Below, in pieces: positions 39,527 to 48,527 of a stretch of DNA of 64,000 nt; the first letter of the stretch is position 1, and every line of letters begins with the position of its first letter. The stretch lies in NCBI GenBank assembly GCA_028285345.1, contig JANQPT010000036.1, positions 62,001 through 126,000 on the forward strand, given 5' to 3'. Source of the stretch: Planctomycetales bacterium (GTDB taxonomy: Bacteria > Planctomycetota > Planctomycetia > Planctomycetales > Planctomycetaceae). A program made the translations under genes and the position numbers. The notes beneath the pieces are model-generated. The model was not told the origin of the DNA, ran no database searches, and was given only the letters and a program-made list of their open reading frames with translations.

Positions 39527-40077
39527 TGGCCATGCTGAGCATGACCGGCAGGGTTTGCGAAAGCAGCCGAGTCGCACATGATCGGCACCGGTTCAGGCAG
39601 GTTCGCCCGGAACCTGCCTGAGGAAGCTGAGGCCCAGCCGACAGCTGAGCGGCGGCACGATGTTGTGGTTGGCGATTCTTGGTCAATAAAAAGTGGCTCG
39701 ATCTCACTTTTTTCGACAGTTTGACCAATTTTTAAAAAACTTTGTTGACAATCGGTCTCAGAGGCCGAACAATGTTGCTCAGTGACCTGTTATTCCCCCC
39801 TTGGCTTCATCCCTCCTTTGCTAAGCTCCAGGTGAAACGTACATCATCGCGGAGTCAACCCGTCGCTTCCTCGGCTCGAAGCGGGCGGTTTTTCAAAGCT
39901 CTCACCGGGATGGCGTTCTGGTAATTGGCTGATGACAGGCACCTTCACGATGCATGATCAGCACTCATTCAGGGGAGTGAGCACGATTTGATAGTCTTGG
40001 CGGCGAATTCTTAAGCTTTGTCAGTCCGTCAAGATCCGTCTCTGTTCAATCGAGTATCATTTTTGTTGGAGTTTCAG
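39527..40077. other. Intergenic region with hairpin and possible promoter
   Basis: No gene seen. A strong 11-bp stem CAGGCAGGTTC-GCCCG-GAACCTGCCTG lies at 39594-39620, probably a transcription barrier after the activator gene. From 39660 on the sequence turns AT-rich and holds the promoter candidate at 39745-39773. Confidence 0.5.
39745..39773 (+). promoter_or_regulatory. Possible sigma-70-type promoter for the acidic small protein
   Basis: TTGACA (39745-39750), a 17-bp spacer, then AACAAT (39768-39773). The -35 is a perfect match, the -10 is 4 of 6, in an AT-rich stretch. The gene starts at 40078, giving a leader of about 300 bases, which is long, so the link is uncertain. Confidence 0.3.
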
Positions 40078-40422
40078 ATGGAACAATCGTTCGTAGTTGA
40101 TCTCGAGGCAGGTTTTCAATTCGGGAGCGACGTCAGCGAGCAAACAATTGCCGCCGAAGAATCAATGGAAGTCGATGAGTTCGAGGCGATTGGTATCGAC
40201 CCCGGTGGTGCGACCGTAGCGAAGCCGGGCTCTGAAGAGAAGGTGCAAATGTTATCGGCCCGATATGACTTAGGTCTGCCCCTGTGGCACGACGAAGACT
40301 GCGACGAGCATGGTCCGTGCGAGCCTGATCTGAAAGGCAACGTCGTCGCGGAAGAAGAACCTCCGGCGTTGGACTTTTCCGAGTTCGATATGGATGAAGA
40401 GGAAGTTGAAGAAGAGGTCTAG
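40078..40422 (+). CDS. Small very acidic protein, unknown function
   Basis: 114 residues from the Met at 40078 (MEQSFVVDLEAGFQFGSDVS); GGAG lies 6 bp upstream, which decides against the earlier in-frame Met at 40018. Very rich in Glu/Asp, with a Cys/His motif DEDCDEHGPCEPD and an acidic tail (DMDEEEVEEEV). No signal peptide or membrane segment. It is followed within 30 bp by a clear intrinsic terminator, so it is probably a single-gene transcript and highly expressed. No family recognised. Confidence 0.6.
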   Translation: MEQSFVVDLEAGFQFGSDVSEQTIAAEESMEVDEFEAIGIDPGGATVAKPGSEEKVQMLSARYDLGLPLWHDEDCDEHGPCEPDLKGNVVAEEEPPALDFSEFDMDEEEVEEEV

Positions 40423-40450
40423 CCGACCTCCACAACTGAGTTGAGTTTCA

Positions 40451-40492
40451 AGACCTCAATGCGGATCGTTCCCCGCGGCGAGGTCTTTTTTT
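40451..40492 (+). terminator. Intrinsic terminator after the acidic protein gene
   Basis: AGACCTC (40451-40457) pairs with GAGGTCT (40480-40486), with an inner GCGG/CCGC pairing in the loop, followed by a run of T to 40492. This is the clearest Rho-independent terminator in the window. Confidence 0.8.
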
Positions 40493-40704
40493 ATGGCGGG
40501 AAGCTCATCGTGTTTGCTCCGCACGGCCCGCCGGCCAGAGTTGATTTGCCAGTCACACTGCTCACGATTTAGGCGTCGGCCCGATTCGCATAGCCTCAAT
40601 TTGGGTCGATCGACGACTCTCAATCGACACGGCAAGCGGTTATTCTTCGATAAAACTGAACCGGCGCGGCGGATCGACTGCGAAAAAATAGGGCGACGCT
40701 CTTT

Positions 40705-40721
40705 CTGGCACGAAAGATGCA
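40705..40721 (+). promoter_or_regulatory. Sigma-54 (-24/-12) promoter match
   Basis: CTGGCACGAAAGATGCA fits the sigma-54 consensus: GG of the -24 box at 40707-40708 and GC of the -12 box at 40719-40720 are separated by exactly 10 bp; only the first T of TTGC is changed (ATGC). The start point would be near 40732, about 160 bp before the BON-like gene. Between this and the terminator (40493-40704) no gene is seen. Confidence 0.55.
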
Positions 40722-40894
40722 CATATCCCGCCGCACAGCGCTGCTACTGAAGGGGCGATGTTCTGCTGCCGATTTGACGGCGACGAACATGGCCCAGATT
40801 GCAATTATTTCAATGATGCGAAGTGAGCCCGCGCTGCCGGCGCTATTCTAATGCTCGGGTCAAAAATAGGACATGTTACAGGAGATCAGTCCAA

Positions 40895-41167
40895 GTGAGT
40901 CCCATGGGTATGACAACAAGGCCGACAAACACAACAGAACACGAGGCCACCAGACTGCAGGATCGTGGCCACTTGCAACGCACGATTTCCGAGGCGACGC
41001 ATCGGCAGATCCAGCAGTTGCGGATCGACTTTCGCTCGGGCGTGATCGAGATTTGGGGGAATTGCCGCACTTACTACAGTAAGCAATTGGCGACGACGGC
41101 TGCTCTTAAAGCTGCACCCCGGTTCACCGTCCGCAACGAAATTCGCGTCCAACCGGAATCCTGCTGA
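40895..41167 (+). CDS. Small BON-domain-like protein
   Basis: 90 residues. The C-terminal ~55 residues (ISEATHRQIQQLRIDFRSGV, EIWGNCRTYYSKQLATTAAL, VRNEIRVQ) follow the BON pattern: a helix, a beta pair around a G, another helix, and a closing V-x-N-x-I-x-V strand. BON domains are thought to bind membranes or lipids. There is no signal peptide, unlike OsmY-type proteins. I choose the GTG at 40895 since AGGAG lies 10 bp before it; the ATG at 40904 is the alternative. It lies behind the sigma-54 promoter match. Confidence 0.6.
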   Translation: MSPMGMTTRPTNTTEHEATRLQDRGHLQRTISEATHRQIQQLRIDFRSGVIEIWGNCRTYYSKQLATTAALKAAPRFTVRNEIRVQPESC

Positions 41168-41198
41168 CGCCGCCAGCGAATCCAGGTCTCTTGGGAAG

Positions 41199-42470
41199 TT
41201 AGTCGCGGCTTTCGATTCGATACAGCGACTTCTCGGATCTGACGAACATCGCGCCATTGCTCGCGGCGTACGAGGCTAACGTCGGCTCACCGATGCTGTT
41301 GCGGGCAACTTCCTGATACGTCTTGCCGGCTTTGAAGACGACTCCCTGGCCCTGTTCATTTTGCACGTAGATATTGCCGTTGGCGAATAGCGGAGAAGCG
41401 GAGTAGTTGCCCCCGACGCGCTTTCGCCAATGGATTTCGCCGTTGCGTGCGTCGCGGCAGGTGGCAATCCCCGCGTCGGAGACCATGTACAGTTCATCGC
41501 CCACAATCAGCGGTGACGGACTGTGCGACACGGAGTTGGCCGACCGCCACTCGACGTGCGAGTCGGTCACGTCCCCGCGACCGTCGGGTCGGATCGCGAG
41601 GAGGACTGAAGTATTGAAGCTGGTGCAGACATACACCAACCCATGGGCAAACACGGGCCGGGGCACCACGGAGTAGCCGGAATGCTCCACAGTCCAGAGC
41701 GCCTCTCCGGACAGAACGTCAAATCCGCTCACGGAATGGGCGCCGGTCGAAACCACCTGGATGCGGCCGTCGACCTCGATCGCCAGCGGCGTGTTGAACG
41801 CAAACTTTTTGTCGGCCCCGTACGTTTCACGGGGCACCTTCCAGCGGATCGATCCATCGAGGCGTTCCAGGCAGACGATGTATTGCACATCCCGTCCGTC
41901 GCAACTGATGACCAGCCCGTCGCCGACGAGCGCCGGGGATCCGCCGTTGCCGTGCTGCGGCGCGTAGACGAGCTCTCGATTCTCCCAGATCCGCTGTCCG
42001 TCGAGATCGAGGCAAGCAGTGCCGTGTGTGCCGAAGTGCACAAACAGCTGGCCATTGTCGACTACCGGAGTGGGACTCGCGTGGCTGTTTTTGCGATGGA
42101 TGGGCTCGGTGGACGCGCCCTTCTGGCGAAACACTTCGACATTCCAGATCAGTTTGCCGTCCTGGGCATCGAGGCAGAGCGCACGGAGCGATCGGTCGGG
42201 CTGATCCCCCTCATCAAGCGCAACGGCCGTGGTCAGATAGACGCGGTCTCCGACCACAACCGGCGATGACCAGCCGCTGCCGGGGATCGCCTTCTGCCAG
42301 GAGATGTTTTCGCCCGCTTGTGCGTCCCACGTGAGGGGAAGCGCTTTCTCATCCGAGATTCCCTGCCGCGTGGGGCCGCGAAATTGGGGCCAGTCGCCGC
42401 CGCCGGCATCGGTGCAGCACCCCAATAGAATGGCCCAAGCAGCCCAGACCGCCGTGCGACGAATCATCAA
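41199..42470 (-). CDS. PQQ-like beta-propeller lipoprotein (BamB-like)
   Basis: 423 residues. N-terminal lipoprotein-like signal (MMIRRTAVWAAWAILLGCC, lipobox LLGC). Then WPQFRGPTRQGISDEKALPL, the usual start of planctomycete PQQ-like propeller proteins, and propeller blades with the W/Y-x-x-x-x-G-x-x-x-W pattern (LDAQDGKLIWNVEVF, DVLSGEALWTVEHS, DARNGEIHWRKRVG). No PQQ-enzyme catalytic residues are evident, so it is likely a structural or binding protein, as BamB is. It stands alone with its own promoter region; sixA starts 240 bp away on the other strand. Confidence 0.85.
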   Translation of the reverse strand: MMIRRTAVWAAWAILLGCCTDAGGGDWPQFRGPTRQGISDEKALPLTWDAQAGENISWQKAIPGSGWSSPVVVGDRVYLTTAVALDEGDQPDRSLRALCLDAQDGKLIWNVEVFRQKGASTEPIHRKNSHASPTPVVDNGQLFVHFGTHGTACLDLDGQRIWENRELVYAPQHGNGGSPALVGDGLVISCDGRDVQYIVCLERLDGSIRWKVPRETYGADKKFAFNTPLAIEVDGRIQVVSTGAHSVSGFDVLSGEALWTVEHSGYSVVPRPVFAHGLVYVCTSFNTSVLLAIRPDGRGDVTDSHVEWRSANSVSHSPSPLIVGDELYMVSDAGIATCRDARNGEIHWRKRVGGNYSASPLFANGNIYVQNEQGQGVVFKAGKTYQEVARNSIGEPTLASYAASNGAMFVRSEKSLYRIESRD

Positions 42471-42709
42471 TTGACATCTCCCTCAATGCTTCGCCCCCCG
42501 AAAGACCCGAGGAACAGTTCGAAACGGCTGAACATCACAGTCAAGCGGTTGATTGCCTCTAAAATACAGATCTTCCGGATTGACAGGAACAAAGAGATTA
42601 TAATCGGAAGCCGTCTGGAATTCAGGGCGCGGCGGCAAAACTGTTGACTGAGCGTGAAGATCGTTCTTGCCGACAGTGCGTCAATCAACTGAATCAGGGA
42701 GAGTTCGCG

Positions 42710-43204
42710 GTGAAAACGTTACTCCTGATGCGGCATGCGAAGTCGAGTTGGAAAAACCCTGAGCTGTCAGATCATGACCGTCCGCTGAACAAGCGCGGCA
42801 AAGCGGACGCCCCCCGGATGGGCGAGTTTCTCTGCGAACAGGAGCTGGTCCCGGATATCATCCTCACCTCCACAGCAAAACGGGCACGTAAGACCGCACA
42901 GGCGGTTGCCGAGGCGATTCCCCGACCGGTGGAGTGCGAGGAAGTGGGCGAGCTGTATTTCGGCTCCATCGAGGACTGGCTGCAGCGAATCCGGCGGTGT
43001 GACGACGGAGTGCAGTGCGTCATGCTGTTCGGGCACAATCCGGGCCTGGAAATCTTTTTGGAGATGCTGACTGGCGAGCAGGAACTCCTGCCAACCGCGG
43101 CTGTGGCCGAAATCGAGTGCTCGATTTCGCATTGGAAACTGCTGGAGGCGGACCGTTCATGCCATCTGGCGGCTGTCTGGCGGCCCAAGGAACTGCCGCG
43201 CTAG
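42710..43204 (+). CDS. sixA: Phosphohistidine phosphatase SixA family
   Basis: 164 residues of the histidine phosphatase superfamily, the small SixA type that removes phosphate from phosphohistidine. Motif LLLMRHAKSSW near the N-terminus holds the RH-x catalytic His; a second His lies in LFGHNPGLE. The start is the GTG at 42710 (VKTLLLMRHAKSSWK), with AGGGAG 6-8 bp upstream; the open frame to 42644 adds non-family residues. Alone in its direction. Confidence 0.88.
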   Translation: MKTLLLMRHAKSSWKNPELSDHDRPLNKRGKADAPRMGEFLCEQELVPDIILTSTAKRARKTAQAVAEAIPRPVECEEVGELYFGSIEDWLQRIRRCDDGVQCVMLFGHNPGLEIFLEMLTGEQELLPTAAVAEIECSISHWKLLEADRSCHLAAVWRPKELPR

Positions 43205-43269
43205 CGGAATGACAGGTCGCATACCGAGCATCATTTGCCACTTGGTATAGCCTGCGCGCCACAGGGTGG

Positions 43270-43290
43270 CCCGACCGCAATGCGGTTGGG
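43270..43290. repeat. Hairpin between sixA and the permease gene
   Basis: CCCGACCGCA-A-TGCGGTTGGG, a 10-bp stem with one G-T pair, followed by a small TCGC/GCGA stem. It lies between two converging genes and may stop transcription from both sides. No T-run. Confidence 0.4.
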
Positions 43291-43437
43291 TCGCGCAGCG
43301 ACAAGAAGCGGGGCCTTGACCGTTCCGAACAATATGCCGCGACAAGTCTTTCAAGCACGGTTTGTGCTGTTTGACCGCGTCAGGCGCGAGCATTTCGTTG
43401 CTGCGCAACCCGACCGTATCCCGTCGTCAACGTGCAA

Positions 43438-44268
43438 TTAGGCCAGATCGCGATCTTCGAACAGGATGAATGCCAGCAGAATGGCCGCTGTACAGTAGCA
43501 CGCCGAATAGACGGCGGACCACAGTAAGTAGTCGGGCGGTACAGCGATATTGGTCATCACCGCCGCCTCGATCTCATAGATATGTAGCGCCGGCAGCACA
43601 GTCGCAATCAAGCGGGCAAAGAAGCCGACCAATTCCATCTTGAGCGCACCGGAATCAACCAGCTTGGGGGTGAGGTGTCCCACAACAAAGATGGCCAGGC
43701 AAGCCGACATATTCACCACCATCGGCAACCGCGTGGAGATGGCCACGCTAATCGCCGCCAGCACGGCGACCTCCATGAAGACCAGTGCGATGCCCGGCAG
43801 CACTTGAATGATCTCTCGCATCGAATGCGCGGAGGTGTAGTCGGAACGGGACGCCTCGCGAAAGTCGTACGGGACCTTGTACCAAATGCAGGCCAAGAAC
43901 ATCAGCACGACCGGGATAAAGAAGACCAGCACCGAGAGCAGAATTCCCAGGTACTTACCGACAATAAACTGCCGGCGGTTGATCGGCTTGGAGAGCAGCG
44001 TGATTGCCGTCTTGCCCTCGATTTCAGACGCGATACTTTGGCTGGCCGTCCAGATCGCCAGCAGCAGCCCACAAATCAGCAGCGTCGCCAGCCCGCAGCT
44101 TTCGTACATCATGACGTCGTCGCCGAACGTAAAGACCGGCAAGAAGACGTTGAGGACCATTAGAGCCATCGACAGTATCACCAGCAGGAAAAACACCGGC
44201 TGGCGAACGGCCTCTTTCAGTGCGGCTACTGCGATAATCCGGGTACCGGTAAAACTCTTCATTACCAT
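43438..44268 (-). CDS. ABC-2 type membrane permease
   Basis: 276 residues with about six hydrophobic helices: VFFLLVILSMALMVLNVFLP, GLATLLICGLLLAIWTASQ, YLGILLSVLVFFIPVVLMFL, GIALVFMEVAVLAAISVAIS, VVNMSACLAIFVVGHL and the last YSACYCTAAILLAFILF. The short amphipathic start RIIAVAALKEAVRQPV and the SEIEGKTAITLLSKPINRRQ loop are typical of NosY-like ABC-2 permeases. No ATPase gene is next to it, so the partner is elsewhere or the gene acts alone. Substrate unknown. Confidence 0.8.
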   Translation of the reverse strand: MVMKSFTGTRIIAVAALKEAVRQPVFFLLVILSMALMVLNVFLPVFTFGDDVMMYESCGLATLLICGLLLAIWTASQSIASEIEGKTAITLLSKPINRRQFIVGKYLGILLSVLVFFIPVVLMFLACIWYKVPYDFREASRSDYTSAHSMREIIQVLPGIALVFMEVAVLAAISVAISTRLPMVVNMSACLAIFVVGHLTPKLVDSGALKMELVGFFARLIATVLPALHIYEIEAAVMTNIAVPPDYLLWSAVYSACYCTAAILLAFILFEDRDLA

Positions 44269-44529
44269 CCCTCAACGTGACTTCTGCTCGATTAAATGGA
44301 TTCCACGACGGAGTTTCGGCGCAGTGAGCCGCTCGCTTTGTCCACTCTACGAAGAAGAACTCGCAGATGTTGGAGCATCTACATGGATTTTCAGGTCAGG
44401 CTTCTAATAGAACCGATCCGGCGGGAATTGTCACAGCCAAACAGGGCCGAAAGCGGGGATTTTGGCCCGATTTAAGCCCGGGTGCTGCTAAAACCGGCGC
44501 AACGGGAACCGTTATGCGGCGCGCGGGGG

Positions 44530-44835
44530 CTAATATCGGATGGAAAAGTCGACGAATTCCTCCTCGCGCGGATGGAGCAGGCTGTCGAAGTCGGAGACGT
44601 TTCCCTGCATGACGCGGCAGATTTCGTCGATGAAGGCGGTGAGGTCGTCACTGTGCCCCCGCGAGACCAGTTCAACGGATCCATCGGGTAGGTTTTTGAC
44701 GTAACCTGTCACTGGAAAGCCGCTTGCGATCCTGCAGGTCGTAAACCGAAATCCGACGCCTTGGACCCGGCCGCGAAACACCACGCGCCGCGTTTCGTGC
44801 CCGCCGCTCGTCGGCGATTGACTCTCCTCGGACAT
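44530..44835 (-). CDS. acyP: Acylphosphatase
   Basis: Small enzyme that hydrolyses acyl phosphates. 101 residues; catalytic Arg in [12 protein letters not shown] (about 22-33) and Asn in [13 protein letters not shown], both present, so it should be active. Length is normal for the family (about 90-100). It starts 3 bp after the stop of the cytochrome/WD40 giant, at the end of a same-strand operon with the DUF1549/1553 and DUF1501 genes; the link in function is not obvious. Confidence 0.95.
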   Translation of the reverse strand: MSEESQSPTSGGHETRRVVFRGRVQGVGFRFTTCRIASGFPVTGYVKNLPDGSVELVSRGHSDDLTAFIDEICRVMQGNVSDFDSLLHPREEEFVDFSIRY

Positions 44836-44838
44836 TGC

Positions 44839-47800
44839 TCAGTTTCCGTCCGCGAGTTGATCGGATGACGGGCCGATTTTCAGCAGGACCGGGGCCGAAC
44901 TGTTGAGTTCTCCCGTCGCCTCGACACGAGCGGTCGCGAAAAATGAAACAGGCCGCCGCTCTGCCCACGGCTCACATTTGATCACAAATGACTGTTCGGT
45001 CTGGCCTTCAGGAATCAGCACGCCGTTGAGCCCCACATGGAGCACGCGAACGCCGTGCGGCAAATTATCGATCTTGATCGGCACGCGACTGGTAAACCCG
45101 TAGTTGCGTTTGAGTTTTAGTTGGAAACGGAGTTCTTCGCCCGGCAGAATCTCGGCCTTGGGCGGTGTTACGTCGACTTCCAACGTCGGAGCGGGTGCGA
45201 GCGTCAGCTGGTGCAAACCAAAGCTGGTCGCTGTGCTGTGTTCAACGGCACGTTCCTCGACGCCGGCGCGCCCGACCGCCTTGACGGTCATCGACTTACC
45301 GACGGGGATTTCACAATCGGCCGCTGCCGAGAACGTTACCACGCAGCTGGTGTCGTCGGGCCCGATGCGGCCGGTGGTGGCCGTCACGCCCTCCGGCAGG
45401 CCTTCGATGCGAACGTCGATCGACCCCTCGAATCCTTCCAGTCGCGTAGCGGAAATCGTCACCGGCAGGTTACCGCCGCGAGGGATGTTGGGATCCGCAG
45501 GACTCATGCCGATGCGGAAATCGGGCCGCGGCGGACGGATCATTAAGCGGTAGAAGAAATCATTCCCCGCCAATCCTCGGACATCGCTGATGCGGACCAG
45601 ATACTTGCCGTCGGCGGGCGGTTCGAACACCAATCGCGAGTCGCTGCCCAACCCCGGCCCTCCGTCATCGTTGCGGTAGGTCAGCGCCACGACCGGCATC
45701 CCATTGGGCGGAAATGTTCGTCCGGGCGGATGGACCTCGACCTGATAGACGGTCGAATTGACGGCGTGTCCCTGCGGTGTCGTGCCGAAATAACCCAAAC
45801 GGGCGCCGATTGAGAAAAATTTGACGTCCTCATCTGGCCCGAGCGGCAGCGAGCGAATCTTGACCACTTCGCCGCCGAGCATCAGATAGTCATTAATCTG
45901 GAAATTGTCCCAGTTCTGCAACCGGATTCCGGTTCGTTTCGAACCGTGGTCGCGGAGCGTGATAAACGTCTGCGAAATCGCCCGCAGAGTTCTGCGACCA
46001 ACCGGCTTCCCGGCGGAATCGAGGATTTCGATCACCGAATCGAGCGGAGAGCCCTGCCTGCGGCCTGTGACCTCGATCAGCAAGCGTTGTCCCTTTTTGG
46101 CTTCAAAGGCGACAAAGTCGTCCGGGAGCTTGTGCGTGTCACCGGTCGAGATATATCCGTTCATCGCTCCGGGCACGGGGAGCATCGCTGCTTGATTGGG
46201 TGAATCGTTCGGCTCGGTTTCGACCATTTCGGGGAACTTGCTCACCGTGTAGCGGGCTTCGTTTAACGTCGGTCCTGATGCTGTATTCAGCCGCTTCGAG
46301 AGCGTGCCGGTTGCGTCTTTGGGCGGGACGATCTTTGCGGCGTCGCCCAGTCGATAACCGTGCGCCGAGGGCCCATCCGTGCCTGCCGTGACTCCCAATG
46401 GGAAGACGCGATCGACATAGGCAAACGGTCCTGCGTGGATGTAGTAGAAATGTCGACCGCCGCCGGAAAAGCGGTTGTCTTCAACCCGCAGGTAATACGT
46501 GCCCGCTTCAGCAAAGCGATGTCCGATGACGACGTCGCGCCGAGTCGGATGCCGCTCTGAACGGACCAGGATTCTTCCATTCGCATCGAGTATCGCCGTA
46601 TCGGCGTTGAGCGCTGATCCCAGTCCCGCGCCGATCAACTGAAATACGATCTCGTCACCGGCTCCCGCCGGGAAACTCCACAGGTCGCGGTCGCCTTTGC
46701 GGTTGATCGTCCCAACGAGCGTTTTTGGCAACTCAGCGGCGGTCGCTTGCTCGACGGCATCGTTCGGTTCCTTCTCGCCGTGCTCGGCAAACGGCCCGAC
46801 GTAGAAGCTCTTTGCGCCGGTGCTGCCGGTCGGCGTATGCAGCCGCAGGGCGATCATTCGCGGCGGCAGGTCGGCGGGTAATTCGATTTCACACTGGATT
46901 TTGTTCGCGCTCTTGCCGTCGTGCGGCAATAGCTTGCCTTTGATACTGTCCGGTGCGATGAATAATTGGTCCGCGTCGGCGATATTCCGCCCGGAGAGAG
47001 TCAGTTTGACAGTCGAGCCGCGGACCGCTGTTCGCGGAGAGATCGACGACAGTTCCGGGGCGCGGGGACGCGGCGGGATCTTCTTGGCAACTTTGTTTTC
47101 CGCTTTGATCGGCTCGGGCCGCCGGCCCGCGATGAGTACGTCGCCCGCCGCCGATTTGGCGGCGTCGAAACCGAGCAAGAAGCCGTCATACTGTCCGGCG
47201 AACAGCCGCCCGCCACCGGGGGCAACGGCCAGCGCGTGCGGCCAGTCCGAGAGATTCTCGTAGACATGCCGCTCGCGGAGTTGCGCGGTATCCCATGCCT
47301 TGATGCGACCGTCCTCCGAAGCCGTGTAAAGCGACTTGCCGTCGGGCGCGTAGGTGACGTCCAGAATCGACGCATCGTGTGCAAACAGACTTTTGCGGAT
47401 CGCCGCCGACTTGCCGCTGAAGCTCCAGACGCGGAGCGTTTTGTCGACACCCACCGCAGCGAGCTCTGTTCCTTGTGGATGAAAAGCGACCGCGTTGACG
47501 CCGCCTGTCGGTTCGCTCAGCGTGACGATTCGCTTTCCGCTGGCGACGTCCCACAACTTGACCGTCTGATCGTCGCCTGCCGACGCTAGTGTCTTGCCAT
47601 CGGGGCTGAACGCGACATCGAACACAGCCGCCGTATGATGTTTGAGCGTGCGGAGCTCATTGCCGCCGGCCACGTCCCACAGCTTGATCAGCTTGTCATA
47701 GCTCGACGTCGCAATCATTTTGCCGATGGGACTGAAGGCCAACCCGTAGATCGAATCGTCGTGGCCTTCAATGACGCCGATCGACTTGCCGTCGGTGTTC

Positions 47801-48483
47801 CAAATGCGGACGGTGCCGCCGATTCCCGCCGGTCCTCCGGCGGCAGCGATGTGTTGACCATCTGGACTGAAGGCGACCGCGTTTAAGGGGTGTTTTGCAC
47901 CCGGCAGTTTGCGAATGACTTTGCCGTCGGCGGCATTGATGAGGACGACCTCGCGGTGCCGCGCCGCTGCCAGTATTTTGCCGTCAGGGGAAACCGCGAT
48001 CGAAACGATGGCTGCGTTCACGGGAGTTTTCGGAAGCACTTTCGGCACGTCCGGCAGATCATACCCGCTTGCCTTAGCGTCGCCGGCTGTCGGACCTTTG
48101 GCCCCCAGCTTGATCCAGCGGGCAAGCAGCGCGATCTCCTCGGGCTCCGGCTGTTTTTCATCTTCCGGCGGCATCTTGGGCTCCGCCTTGCCGGTCAGCA
48201 ACAGAATCAGCCGACTCTCCTGCGGTTTGCCCGGTACAATCAGTTTCTCGCCGCTGTCGCCCCCTTTTTGCAGCGTCTGAAAACTCTGCAGACTCAGTCC
48301 GCTTTCCGCCTCTTCGTCACTGTGGCAGGCCAGGCAATAGTTCTTGAAGAAGCGATGCACGTCCTTCGCGTACATCGGGGCCGCCGTCTTTGCTGCTGCT
48401 GGTTCATCTCCGTGCAACGGCGCCGCTGCGCAACATGTCCCAGTCAAACAAACTGCTACTACAAGAATACGCCACATACCCAA
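44839..48483 (-). CDS. Giant exported protein: cytochrome c, WD40 and PPC domains
   Basis: 1214 residues with a signal peptide (MGMWRILVVAVCLTGTCCAA). Order: planctomycete cytochrome c module with CLACHS heme site (NYCLACHSDEEAESGLSL) and Met ligand candidates near MPPEDE, about 38-130; seven or so WD40 blades about 150-450 (for example LKHHTAAVFDVAFSPDGKTL, SAGDDQTVKLWDVASGK); an Ig/TIG-like part; a pre-peptidase C-terminal (PPC) beta domain with GDRDLWSFPAGAGDEIVFQL; further PPC-like and beta-sandwich parts to the end. It lies 44 bp after the DUF1549/1553 gene. Probably periplasmic. Role unknown; redox input through the heme is inferred. Confidence 0.88.
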   Translation of the reverse strand: MGMWRILVVAVCLTGTCCAAAPLHGDEPAAAKTAAPMYAKDVHRFFKNYCLACHSDEEAESGLSLQSFQTLQKGGDSGEKLIVPGKPQESRLILLLTGKAEPKMPPEDEKQPEPEEIALLARWIKLGAKGPTAGDAKASGYDLPDVPKVLPKTPVNAAIVSIAVSPDGKILAAARHREVVLINAADGKVIRKLPGAKHPLNAVAFSPDGQHIAAAGGPAGIGGTVRIWNTDGKSIGVIEGHDDSIYGLAFSPIGKMIATSSYDKLIKLWDVAGGNELRTLKHHTAAVFDVAFSPDGKTLASAGDDQTVKLWDVASGKRIVTLSEPTGGVNAVAFHPQGTELAAVGVDKTLRVWSFSGKSAAIRKSLFAHDASILDVTYAPDGKSLYTASEDGRIKAWDTAQLRERHVYENLSDWPHALAVAPGGGRLFAGQYDGFLLGFDAAKSAAGDVLIAGRRPEPIKAENKVAKKIPPRPRAPELSSISPRTAVRGSTVKLTLSGRNIADADQLFIAPDSIKGKLLPHDGKSANKIQCEIELPADLPPRMIALRLHTPTGSTGAKSFYVGPFAEHGEKEPNDAVEQATAAELPKTLVGTINRKGDRDLWSFPAGAGDEIVFQLIGAGLGSALNADTAILDANGRILVRSERHPTRRDVVIGHRFAEAGTYYLRVEDNRFSGGGRHFYYIHAGPFAYVDRVFPLGVTAGTDGPSAHGYRLGDAAKIVPPKDATGTLSKRLNTASGPTLNEARYTVSKFPEMVETEPNDSPNQAAMLPVPGAMNGYISTGDTHKLPDDFVAFEAKKGQRLLIEVTGRRQGSPLDSVIEILDSAGKPVGRRTLRAISQTFITLRDHGSKRTGIRLQNWDNFQINDYLMLGGEVVKIRSLPLGPDEDVKFFSIGARLGYFGTTPQGHAVNSTVYQVEVHPPGRTFPPNGMPVVALTYRNDDGGPGLGSDSRLVFEPPADGKYLVRISDVRGLAGNDFFYRLMIRPPRPDFRIGMSPADPNIPRGGNLPVTISATRLEGFEGSIDVRIEGLPEGVTATTGRIGPDDTSCVVTFSAAADCEIPVGKSMTVKAVGRAGVEERAVEHSTATSFGLHQLTLAPAPTLEVDVTPPKAEILPGEELRFQLKLKRNYGFTSRVPIKIDNLPHGVRVLHVGLNGVLIPEGQTEQSFVIKCEPWAERRPVSFFATARVEATGELNSSAPVLLKIGPSSDQLADGN

Positions 48484-48527
48484 TCCTCAGCCTCCGGATC
48501 TGACGGGAGTCCCGCAACCATCCGTTC

